From Sciurus carolinensis (lineage: Eukaryota > Chordata > Mammalia > Rodentia > Sciuridae), in contig NC_062220.1 of assembly GCF_902686445.1 (NCBI RefSeq), positions 110,160,643 to 110,224,642 on the forward strand: 64,000 bases of DNA, given 5' to 3'. Shown here piece by piece: positions 22,276 through 33,275 of this stretch. A program made the position numbers and the translations under genes. A model generated the notes under the pieces. That model saw only the letters and a program-made list of their open reading frames with translations. It did no database searches and had not been told where the DNA came from. Position 1 is the first letter of the stretch. The number at the start of each line of letters is the position of its first letter.

Positions 22276-24556
22276 TTAGGTTTTATTTGGAAGATTTGTC
22301 CAGTAGTGAGAGAGGTCTGTTAAAGGAGCCCAGTATTATTGTGTTGTGGTCTAATTTGATTCTTCTTTTTTTTTTTTTCTTCATGCAAGAGATTTTATTA
22401 AGCAGACAGGCAAAGTGTCTGCACACAGGGTGAGAGAGAGAGAGAAAAAATGAGAGAGAATGAGGAGGAGAGAGAAAGATAGTGAGGAGGAGAGAGAGAG
22501 ATAGAAAGCGAGTGAGAGTGAGTGAAAGTAAGAGTCAGTGAGAGCCTAATTTGATTCTTGAAAATGCAAAGGGTTTGTTTGATGTATATCGATACTCCAT
22601 TGTTTGCGGCCTAAATATTTATGATTGTTATGTCTCATTGATGTATGATTTCCTTTAGCAGTATGAAATGTCCTTTGTTGTCCCTTCTGATTACCTTTGG
22701 CTCGAGGTCAACTTTATCAGATATGAGGATGGAAACCACTGCTTGTTTACATGGTCCATGTGAGTGATATGTTTTTTTCTATCGTCTCACCATCAGTCTC
22801 TGGATGTCTTTGCCTATGAAGTGAGTCTTGTGGAGACAGTATATTGTTGGGTGATTGGGTTTTTTAATCCAATCTGCCAGTTTATGTCTTTGGATTGATG
22901 AGTTTAGGCTATGGCTATTAACATTCAGGGTTATTATTTAGATATGATTTGTATTCCCTGTCTTTTGGGTTTATTTCTGGTTTTTAATTTTGAATTAGTT
23001 TCTCCACTGATTGACTATTCCTTTAGTGTGTTTCCTCCCTTTGCTGATTTTCACTGATTTTTCATTTCATTCTCATAGAATGTTTTGCTGAGAATGTTCT
23101 GTTTTGCAGGTTTTCTAGTTGTGAATTCTTTTAATTTTTGTTTACCAGGGAAAGTTTTTATTTCATCTTCAAATCTGAAGCTTAATTTTGCTGTATATAA
23201 AATTCTTGGTCGGCATCCAATTTCTTTCAGAGCTTGAAATATATTATTCCTGGACCTCCTAACTTTGAGGATCTGGGTTAAAAAAATCAGCTGAGATTCA
23301 AATTGGTTTCCCTCCATACGTAATTTGATATTATTTTCTCTCACGGGCTTTAAGATTTTACCTTTATTCTGTATGTTAGTCATTCTTGTTATAATGTGCC
23401 TTGGTGTTAATCTGCTGTAATTTTGTACATTTGGGGTCCTATAAACCTCATACATTTGGTTTTCCATTTCATTCTTGAAGTTTAGAAAATTTTCTGACAT
23501 TATGTCATTGAAAAGTTCATGCATTCCTTTGGTTTGTACCTCTGCTCCTTCATCTAGCCTGATAAATTTGGTCTTTTCATGTTATCCCATAATTCTTGAA
23601 AGTTCTGTTCATGGTTTCTTAACAATCCTCTCTGCATGGTCAACTTTATTTTCACGATCATATATTTTTGTCTTCATTATATAAGGTTCTGTCTTCCAAG
23701 TGATCTAGTTTGTTGTTGATGCTTTCTATTGAATTTTTAATATGGTTTATTGATTCCTTCATTTTGAGGAGCTCTGCTTGGATTTTTTTTAAAAAAATCT
23801 CTGCCTCATTACTGAAGTGATCTTTCACTTCCTATATTTTCTCTCTGATTTTATTCCTTATACCATCCTTTACTTTGCAGATTATCTTAACTATGTACAT
23901 TCTGAACTATTTCTCTGACATTTCTTCTATTGTGTTGTCAATTATTAGAGCATCTTGGTTTGTTTGGGGCACTCTGTTCCCTTGTTTTTTCATGTTGTTT
24001 GTGTTTTCCCATCTAGCAGTGTGGATCTCAGGTAGTGCAAATTTGATTCTGTAGACTTATAGGGTGCTGAAGGTTTCCAGTAAGTCACCTTTAAGGGGGA
24101 GACAAATATTAACAGCACCCAGCGTAAACAATATAGAGCCTTAAAAATAATAGCTCTTATTAAGATGTCTACATTTTTGTCATAATAAACAGAAATGATA
24201 TGTTCAATTATTTTCTACAATATAAATGGTAATATTGCTAAAAAGGATTTACAATTTTAAATGATGGATAGAGAACAGAAGTAATGTAGGATGTGATACT
24301 TATGAGGAGGGAGAGAAGATAGAAGTAAAAAATTATAGGAAGAGTGGAAAAGGATTTGATAGAGATTGGCTCTTAGCAGAAGAAAAGAGAGAAAGTAAAT
24401 CCCCAGAAACAGACACTCCTCTGCCTTTACGCCATGTACAGACAGACAAACAACATGTATCCCATTTGTTTACAATAAAAAAAAAAAAAATGAAATGAAA
24501 AATATATACAAAGAAAACAAAAGTAAAAATATAGTAATACATACACACACACACTG
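22276..24556 (-). mobile_element. L1 5' half (5' UTR, ORF1, endonuclease), older subfamily
   Basis: In minus order it runs from a 5' UTR (to about 24556) through an ORF1 start at 23993 and an ORF1 remnant (23051-23524 still readable, with 'NEMENQMYEVYRTPN') into ORF2 endonuclease, ending at 22276. Its 5' UTR is of the same type as that of the 10-16 kb L1. Directly next to it at about 24567 begins the RT-to-3' half of an L1 in the opposite orientation. A short retrocopy with its own duplication interrupts it at 22365-22545. Confidence 0.85.
22365..22545 (-). mobile_element. Short retrocopy ending in an LTR-like polyadenylation site
   Basis: The exact 14-base duplication 'ctaatttgattctt' lies at 22351-22364 and 22546-22559. 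Between them, in minus orientation, is a pyrimidine (CT)-rich body, then AATAAA (complement of 22394-22399), then about 15 bases later 'cttgcatgaag' and a poly(A) (T run 22366-22378). This is a processed RNA inserted by L1 machinery. The AATAAAAT and CT-rich layout resembles the R region of a rodent ERV LTR, but the source family is not identified and it encodes no protein. Confidence 0.7.
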
Positions 24557-24566
24557 TAAAATACTA

Positions 24567-26425
24567 TTAACACCAATACTCCTCCAAGTATTCTATGAAG
24601 TAGAAAATTAGGGAACCCTTCCGAACTCATTCTGTGAGGCTAATATCACCCTGATACCAAAACCAGACAAAGACACATCAAGGAAATAACTTCAGACCAA
24701 TATCCCTGATGGACATAGATGTAAAATTTCTCAATGAAATTCTGTCAAATTGCATAAAAAACATATTAAAAAGATAATGCACCATGATCATGTGAGGTTC
24801 ATCCCAGGGATGTGAGGCTGGTTCAAAATACAGAAATCAATAAAATTAATGTATCACATCAATAAACTTAAAAACAAAAATCATATTATTATCTCAATAG
24901 ATGCAGAAAAAATATTTGACAAAATAAAACACCCCTTCATGTTCAAAACACTAGAAAAACTAGGGATAGTAGGAATATACCTTAACATTGTAAAAGCTAG
25001 ATATGATAAACCCAAGGCCAGTATAATTCTAAATGAAGAAAAATTGAAAGCATTCCCTCTAACATCTGGAACAATACAAGGATGCCCTCTTTTACCACTT
25101 TTACTCAACATCATCCTTCAAACTCTAACCACAGCAATTTGGAGAAAGAAATTAACAAGATACAAATAGGGAAGGAAGAACTCAAACTATCACTATTTGC
25201 CAATGACATGATTCTATACTTAAAAAAATCAAAAAATTTCCACCAGAAAATTTCTAGAACTAATTATGAATTCAGCAAAGTAGTAGGATATAAAATCAAC
25301 ATTCATAAATCAAATGTGTTCCTATACATCAGTGATGAATCTGCTGAAAAATAAATGAGGAAAACTACCCCATTCACAATAGCCTCACAAAAATTAAAAT
25401 ATTTGTGAATAAATCTAATAAAAGAGGTGAGAGATCTGTACACCAAAAACTATAGAACACTAAAGAAAGAAATTGAAGAAGACCTGAGAAGATGGAAGGA
25501 CCTCCCATACTCCTGGATAGGCAAAATTAATATAGTCAAAATGGTCATACTACTAAAAGTTTTTACAGCTTCAATGGGACTCTTATTAAAATTCCAATAA
25601 CATTCTTCATAGAACTAGACAAAGCAATCAGGGAATTCATTTGGAAAAATAAGAGACCCAGAAAAGTCAAAGCAATCCTTAGCAAGAAGAATGAAGCAAG
25701 AGGCATCACAATACAAGACTTGAAACTATACTACAGAGCTATAGTAACAAAAATGGCATAGCATTGGCACCAAAACAGATGCATAGACCAATGGTACAGA
25801 ATAGAAGACACAGAGACAAACCCACGTATGTACAGTTATCTTATACTAGACAATTTGCTGAAACCATACATTGGAGAAAAGATAGATTCTTTAACAAACG
25901 GTGCTGAGAAAACTGGAAATTCATATGTAGCAAAATGAAATTAAACACCTATCTCTCACTCTGAATGAAACTCAACTCATAGTGGATCAAAGACTTAGGC
26001 ACTAAAACAGAGACCTGTGCCTAATAGAAGAAAAAGTAGGCCCAAATCTTAACCATTTTGGCCTAGGATCTGACTTCCTTAACAAGCCCCCTAAAGTATA
26101 AGAAGTTAAATTAAGAATCAATAAATGGGATGACTCAAACTAAAAAGTTTCTTCAAAGCAAAGGAAACAATCAAGAACATGAAGAGAGAGCCTACAGAAT
26201 GGGAGAAAATCTCCACCACATGTACTTCAGATATAACGTTATTCTCCAGGATATATAAAGAACTCAAAAAACTTAACATCAAAAACACAGTGAACCCAAT
26301 CAATAAATGAACTAAGAGACTGAACAAACACTTCACAGAAGAAATACAATTTGTCAACAAATATATGAAAAAGATTTCAACTTCTCTAGGAATTAGAGAA
26401 ATGCAAATTAAAACTACACTGAAAC
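24567..26425 (+). mobile_element. L1 3' half (RT to C-terminal region), truncated
   Basis: The element starts in ORF2 at 'accaatactcctccaag' and continues through the RT and C-terminal region to 'attaaaactacactgaaa', where a composite SINE begins. The remaining ORF2 end, 3' UTR and tail are missing. Open pieces are at 24849-25169 and 25082-25354. The catalytic FADD box reads FAND (25196-25207), so a catalytic aspartate is lost. See the inverted-halves finding. Confidence 0.85.
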
Positions 26426-26620
26426 CAGGTAATCCCAGTGGCTTGGGAGGCTGAGGCAGGAGGCTCTCAAGTTTAAAGCTAGCCTCAACAAGAGTTAGGT
26501 ACTACACAACTCAGTGAGATCCTGCCTCTAAATAAAATACAAAAAATAGGACTGTGGATGTGGCTCAATGATCCAGTGCCCCTGAGTTCAATCCCCAGTA
26601 CCCTACCCCCAAAAAACGAA
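26426..26620 (+). mobile_element. Composite B1-ID SINE
   Basis: The left half 'taatcccagtggcttggga', 'ggctgaggcaggagg' and 'actcagtgagatcctgcctc' is a 7SL-derived B1-type monomer. After an A-rich linker comes an ID-like half ('ggatgtggctcaatgatcca', 'gagttcaatccccagtacc') and a short A tail. This B1-plus-ID structure is known from squirrels and some other rodents (MEN/B1-dID-like). It marks the point where the L1 before it ends. Confidence 0.85.
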
Positions 26621-26833
26621 ACTTAATAAATTGGTAGCAGTCTCACCAGCAGCAGTATACCTAGTCTAGCCAAAAAATATCTTTTTCTTCAAAGAACTTC
26701 CATTGAAAGTAAAAGTCAATTTATTATCATTGGAGCCATCAAATAGCTGATGGTACTGATAAATTATTACTATTAACACAGAAGTAACTGAAAAAAATTC
26801 TACATTCAAATAATTTAGTATAATAATAAAGCT

Positions 26834-26866
26834 AAATAATAATAATAATAGTAATAATAATAATAA
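26834..26866. repeat. (AAT)n microsatellite
   Basis: An imperfect run of AAT units with one GTA interruption. Confidence 0.9.
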
Positions 26867-26869
26867 ATG

Positions 26870-29779
26870 TTGGATAAAATTTCTGATTTATTCTTGTACA
26901 GAAAAAATTTATTTTTGATGATATTGTTAGTCTCAACTTCAAACAAATACAGATTTCCATATTTTACCACTAAGCATTTTGACAAAACATGTACTTAATG
27001 CCTTCTTAACCTAGATTATAAGTTTTTTTTATTTTTATACTTCATTTGCCTCCTGCAAATTTCCTAAGCTGTGAATTTAGGAATATCATTTCTGTGCAGT
27101 ATAAACTATGCCTGCATGAAAAAATGTATTAAAATGTGCTAATTTTCTTTTGTTTTTTTTAGGGAAAATTGTCAATATCTAAGAAGTAACAGTGATAAAA
27201 ATTACATTTAGTTATTTTAACATTGTTGAGTAAATGCACTCCTATCTACATGTATACACTGGTAAATTATCTTGAAGGAGATAAGGCAAAGACATTCTAT
27301 GTTAGTAAGTAGTTTCCTAGTACATCTATTTTCAAGAAGATGGTTCACATGCATTCCTGTTTTTCACATCCTAAAATGAATATCATACACTATATTGATT
27401 TAGGATTAATTTGACAAAGTGGTCTAAGGATGAATACAGCAGAGTCCCCATCCACATTTTCACGTTTAGTGTTTCTGTTACCAATGACTAACAGCAATCT
27501 GAGCTATGGGTCACATCATCAAAAGAGAAAATGAAACTTTTGAGAGCAAAAACCACATTCACATAGCTTTGATAGCAGTATACTGTTATAATTATACTAT
27601 TTTCTTATTGATTACTGTTGATCTCTTACTGTGCCTAATTTATAAGTTAAACTTTATTGTAGGTATGTATAGGAAAAACAACATATGGTTTGGTGTTATC
27701 TGTGGTTTTGAGCATCCCCTGGAGGGGATGAGAACTCATATCCCACGGATAAAGGAGAACTACCATATTTACTTTTGTTATTTTCTTTTTCATAAACTGC
27801 TAACCTGCTCTCAAATTGCTTAAAGGCATATAAGCATAAACGAACTTGCACCAAGATAACATTGACTGTTAAATTTTATGTTGCTTCCAATTAATTCATT
27901 TTATACTTGACAGTACAGTTAATAGCAGCAGCTCACATTTGAACCCTAATATAATGTTTCTTACCATCCAATTAAATCATTTCATTAATTAATACCTGGT
28001 TCAGATTGCCAAACTTCATCAAGTTCACTGCTTCTAAGATGGAAACCTTCAATATATTACAAAATTCTCTTAGAGAAATAGATCTGAGACAAGGCTTTCA
28101 CAGCATACCCATTTCAGCAAATGACTACAAAATCTACTTTACTTTGCATATTTTTCATGTGATGAATGATATAAGGACCAAAATTTATTTATGAAGGTTT
28201 ATTGAATTTCTTGGATGATTAACTCAGTCAGTCTTCAATCTCATGATTCAGAGCAGCATTAGAGGCAGGGTGTGTAGATATGCATCTTCAAGCTATCACT
28301 CTGAAAAATTTAATTATGAACAAAAAGAAAACCTGCAATGAGAAATTGCAGTTTTTGCTTACACTGTTTAAGATTATTCATGATACTCTAGATCGCCTTG
28401 ATAATCTTGCAGAAAAAGAAAAAAGAAATAAACATGTACCATTTTTAGCCCTTTGATTCTATTTACATCAATCTCCTTCCTGTGTCTTTTCTATTTGTAT
28501 AAGACATAGCGTCTATTTTAATACAGTTTTTCAAGCACAACAAAACTCTTCATTACCCCAACTATCTCTATGATATTTAGCATGCATTAAAATTTAAATT
28601 TATAAATATGAAATAAAAATATTTTGATATATGAATGCTATGTTATATTAAGTAAAATAAAAATTTAATCATAGTATAGTAGGCTACTCTGTATTTTATT
28701 ATAATTATAAAATAAGCCTTTAAGCCAGTCATTAAATTACCTTCAATAATGATTACCAAAGACTCTGAGCATACTGGGGAAAATGGAAGGGAAGAGATTG
28801 ATCAACACATAGGTAGTTATTGCTGGAGAGGTGGAATAACTTCTGATGTTCTATGGCATAACAGAGTAAATACCATTCACAATAATGCATAATATACTCA
28901 TTATAAGGAAGTGACAAAATATTAAGGTAATGAACATGCTAATTACTCTGACTTGATCACTACCTAATGTATATATGAATCAAAACGTCACATTATAATT
29001 CCTAAATAGGAGCAAGTATTATGTGTCAGTCAAAAAGATAATTCAATATCTGAGTTACAAATATTATTATTGTGCTTCTCTTATAGGTAATAGAACCTTG
29101 AAGTGTGCATCAAAATATTTTTGCCCAATTAAGAGTTAGAATACAGTTATTTTCTAACAAACACTATAATAATGACATTAACGTTGTCACTCATATATTC
29201 CCTAAAGCTTATATTTTATCAGTTTTTAAGACCACACTCCTTTTTAAACTATAATATGGAAAATTTGTAATTACTACATTACTTTTTGAGATGATTTCTG
29301 CCTCTCCTCATTTCCAGTAGCTGCCCTTTCCTCATGCGTTCTGTATTCATGGGATCAGCCATCAGGGCACTTGTCACTGTGACTGATCTCTTATTTCTGG
29401 AGGTACCCCTCCAATTCCTTGCTTCGACTGCCTCATTCCCATTCATTCAATAAATGATCCAAGAGGGGCGAGGTTAACCAATCTGTTTTTATTATAAATT
29501 ATGTAAATCAAACTGAAAGGGAAAAAAAGTTACTCCTTTCTTATAAAGCTGAAATTGTCATAAATAAAATTCTAGCGTAACTATATTTGTCTTTTCAGAT
29601 ATGTGGACATCCATACCTTTTTTATCTCCATTTTTAACTTTAATTCTCTTACTATCATTTACCTACTTATTAATCAAGGGCCAACTATTTCTGGATTTTT
29701 AAGAAAATTTTAAATAAAGTAAATTTACCACTTAACATGGCTATTTAAAATGATCATTGAATGACATTTAATATATTCA
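26870..29779. other. Unassigned AT-rich unique sequence
   Basis: No transposon or gene could be named in this stretch. Plus-strand open frames at 27506-27823 (105 codons) and 28006-28194 show no motifs. Base composition is strongly AT. Confidence 0.5.
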
Positions 29780-30490
29780 TAATGTTTTGCAAACACCATC
29801 TGTATTTTTAAAGTATTTTTATCAACTCAAAAGAATTTCCAATATTGAGTAAAATGCCATTACCTATCTTCCCTTACCCTAGTCCCTGGCAACAACTAAT
29901 CTGCTTTCTGTCTCTGTGAATTTATCTATTTCTGGGTATTTCATATGAAATGCAGTCATACAGCATATCTTTGTGTCTGGTTTTCTTTCACCTAGACTGT
30001 TTTGTTTTTCATCCATGTTGTAATATGTAATAAAACTTCATTGTTATTATTGCTGAATAATATTCCAGTGCACAGGTCATAATTGCTTTATTCGTTCTTA
30101 TATAGATGGACATTCTGTTGTTTCCACTTTTGGACTAGAATGAATATTGCTGCTATGAACATGTATTTACTGTTTTTGATTCTGTTGTGTATAGCAGTAG
30201 ACTTTATGGGTTATATGGAAATTCTTTACTTAACTGCCAGATGTTTTTCCATGGCAGGTGACACATTTTACATTCCCACAGTAAGAAAGAGACACAGAGT
30301 CTCCAATTTCTCCATATATTTATGAATATAGGTAAGATTTTTGTATGCATGTACAGAGGTATCCATTTTTAGTATAATCATCCTAGTAGGTAAAAAGTGG
30401 TTTCTCAAGGTAGTTTTGAGTTGCATTTCCATAATAACTAGTGATGTTGAGAATCTTTTCATGTGCTTGTTGGCTATTTATGCATCTTCT
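29780..30490 (-). mobile_element. Ancient L1ME-type 3' end
   Basis: The plus strand carries, in order, 'tagtccctggcaacaacta', 'tgtctctgtgaatttatcta', 'tattccagtgcacag', 'gaatattgctgctatgaaca' and 'gagttgcatttccataataa', a reverse-complement L1M/L1ME end. No coding frame survives. Confidence 0.75.
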
Positions 30491-32535
30491 TTGGAAGTGC
30501 ATTTTAGTGTTTAAATTAAATTAAGAGAATGTAGCTGTAGGTAAACAATCTATATAAGGAAATAACAAAAGCATCTTTGACAACTATGAATTATTAGCAC
30601 ATGAAATTAACCAGAGGAGAAGAGATAAAAGAAAAAGTCTTCTGTGGTTTGTTTTAACAAAGTGAACTTTCAAAGAAAGAAATCATGACCCTGTTTAAAA
30701 AAAAAAAAAAAGTTCTGAGGCTCTTTGAGTCTAAAACAATGACCCTTGGGTCTATAATCTGTGATCAGAAAAATAAGTTTTAAAAGTGTTGAAACCCTCA
30801 AAGAAGGTATATGCTTTTATGCCCTTTTCAAAAGAACACAAGGGGGATACTAGAAAAGGAAGGACCATCAAAATGTGGAATAATGAAAGATAAGGGACAT
30901 CTCCGAAATTGACACATGGTATAATGAACCCTCATCTTTACTTCCAAGATAAGGCAGTGCTGAAATGGTTCTCCAGGGGAATTTCAGAATCTTCACAGTC
31001 TTCCATTTTTTGCTATTGCTTATTATATGTAGGGAATGAGTTAAGAGATTTCACATAATGGGTCTTTTTGTTATTTAGGCCTCTGAACCATGGGTAGCCA
31101 TATTTGACTTGAAGAGATGTTTTTATATCACTACAAACTCCTAAACTTTGAGCTGAATACAAAGATTACCTTGGAATTGAATGTCATTTTCTGAGTGACT
31201 AACAGGCCTGGCCTTATTCATCTCCTGGATCCAGCATTACATGTGTGGCCTCCAAGGTTGCTATGGTTAGAGGTAAAGTTAATTGGAGAACTCCTACTCA
31301 TTCTTCTGTGCTTCCTTTTGGAAATAACATCACTCTTTTGATTAAAGCTGACTGAACAGAACTAGCCATCCACTTAATTTTTTGAAATGAGGAAAAGTGG
31401 ATGGAGATTCAAGGATAAGTACATGTCTTTATCTTTCAGGTATTCCTTTTTTTCCTTCCTCCCCAAACAAAGCATATATAAAGCCTGTGAGATTTCTTCT
31501 ATTTTTTTTTTCATCACAGAGCACACCTACTGAACTTAACATGACAATTGAACTGTCCCAGCCAGGTGAAAATGGAGGCTACATCACCATCAGATCCAAC
31601 AGGGAACTCAGCATTGTGGACAGTAACACAGGTCTCAAAGGAAAGACATAAAACCCAGAGGCTGCTTTGCCACTCTCAAACACTTTGAAATTCTCTCACA
31701 GAGATGTTTTTTCTTTATGGGAGTCACTTTAATATCAATCCCCTAAGCAAATAACACTGCTCAAAACTACATCAAAAAAGAAAGCAGAGACCCCTGGATG
31801 GAATCTTCTCCTAATTGGGTTTAGGTTCACAGATTACTTGCAGTCTCCTGTAAATAACTCAGAAAGATAGGAATTATAATTAGACTGAAACAAATAAAAT
31901 AATTGCACTTCATGTGCATGTTTTTTTGCAAACTTCACTCTGAGGCTCTGCTCTAGTTTGTGGTTGGCAATAAAAACAAATGTCTTGACAGAAGTCCACG
32001 AGGTGTCTACTAAGGAACCCTAACCCTTGCAGTGTACGGATGTGGTGGTTGCTTCCCCATTGCGGATGCTAGGGAGCTTCACCCATCTGTGAACAGAAGT
32101 GCCAGCCTGAAGCTGCTGCCACACTCCCTAGGATGAGACCCTTGAGTTGCAGAATAGCAAAATGACTGAGCAATAATTTTCATTTACTTATAAGAAAGAA
32201 GAACTTTACTTCAGCTTTCTGAAGAGTGGGAGTTTCTTCTTAGAGCTTAAATGAGAAACCCTTTTCTAATGCCAGTATAATGTGAAATTCAGTCTCATGT
32301 TTCTGGGTCTGAGGCAAGTCTCCATTTCCTACATACTGAAAAAACTCTGGACGTGTGGAAATAGTTTTGTGTGTGGTTAACAGTCTTGCCAAAGAACATT
32401 CCCCAGGCCCCAGGAGGCAGTTGTGTACTTGATGACAACTGGGTTGCTTATAAAGGAGCAAATACATAAAAAATGTTGTCTGCTGTCCTTTCTCCCATTC
32501 TCACCTTACCTGGTTTCTAATGAACACTATTCTAC
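30491..32535. other. Unassigned unique sequence
   Basis: No named repeat. The open frames 31397-31651 (+) and 32240-32467 (-) lack recognisable features. A poly(A) run is at 30697-30711. Confidence 0.5.
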
Positions 32536-32748
32536 TTTTTTTGGTGGGGGGTCAGTACTGGAGATTGAACCCAGGGCAATTTAGCCACATCCCAAGTCCT
32601 TTCTTCTATTAAATTTTTATTTATTTATTTTTTTAATTTTGAGACTGGGTCTTTCTAAGTAACTGAGACTGACTTTAAACTTGTGATCCTCCTGCCTAAG
32701 TCTCCCAAATTTCTTTTATTACAGGCTTATGGCCCCACATCTAGCTCT
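32536..32748 (-). mobile_element. Composite B1-ID SINE
   Basis: In plus-strand view the ID half comes first ('ggagattgaacccagggcaa', 'tagccacatcccaagtcc'), then a T-rich linker, then a B1 half ('gagactgggtctttctaagt', 'gatcctcctgcctaagtct', 'attacaggcttatggcccc'). The element is therefore on the minus strand. It is diverged, and a duplication is not clear. Confidence 0.8.
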
Positions 32749-32759
32749 ATTTAACTTTC

Positions 32760-32945
32760 GAATGAACTCTTTTTGATTCCAAATGTGAGAGAGATTATGT
32801 TTTATTTGTCTTTTTTGTGTCTGGCAAATTTCAGTTAACATACTATCCTTCAGTTCCATCCATAATACTGCAAAAAAAGAGATTTTTGTCCTTTGTTATG
32901 ACTGAATAACATTCCATTGAACATATGTACCCAGATTTGATCAGA
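32760..32945 (-). mobile_element. Old L1 fragment
   Basis: 'cagttccatccataatactg' and 'tatgactgaataacattcca' are reverse-complement L1 ORF2-end blocks of the type also seen at 10.5 kb. Short and diverged. Confidence 0.6.
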
Positions 32946-33179
32946 ACACATTGTATGTAAGTATTAAAATATCACAATGTGCCCCCCAAAATTGTCCATT
33001 ATTACATGTTCATTAAAATTCATTTTAAATTTAATAAAAAGTATTATATACAAATACTCTCCATCTCATTAAAAACTTGTGTAGTTCAAATCTATTTTGA
33101 ATCATATGCATATTTGTACTATATAATACCGATAATTCATGTTATATTCTCCAAATGGATGTAAAAATTTCACAGTAGG

Positions 33180-33275
33180 ACTGGGGATATAGCTCAGTTG
33201 GTAGAGTGCTTGCCTTGCAAGTACAAGGCCCTGTGTTCAATCTCCAGGACTGCCAAAAAAAAAAAAAAAAAAAAA
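33180..33275 (+). mobile_element. ID SINE, well preserved
   Basis: It reads 'gactggggatatagctcagt', 'tggtagagtgcttgccttgc', 'aaggccctgtgttcaatctc', then about 21 A. The A box is near consensus; the B box has small changes. Pol III transcription is conceivable but depends on flanks. No clear target-site duplication was found at the edges. Confidence 0.95.

Noticed and set aside
22430..22545. Plain (GA)n microsatellite
   Set aside because: The purine tract is bounded by an exact 14-bp duplication and a T run with a polyadenylation signal, so it is part of a retrocopy.
31397..31651. Possible exon with 'AYIKPVRF' peptide
   Set aside because: No family recognised and no splice pair; kept only as unassigned sequence.
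33180..33275. tRNA gene
   Set aside because: The A and B boxes are there, but the body cannot fold as a complete tRNA, and an A tail follows; it is an ID SINE.
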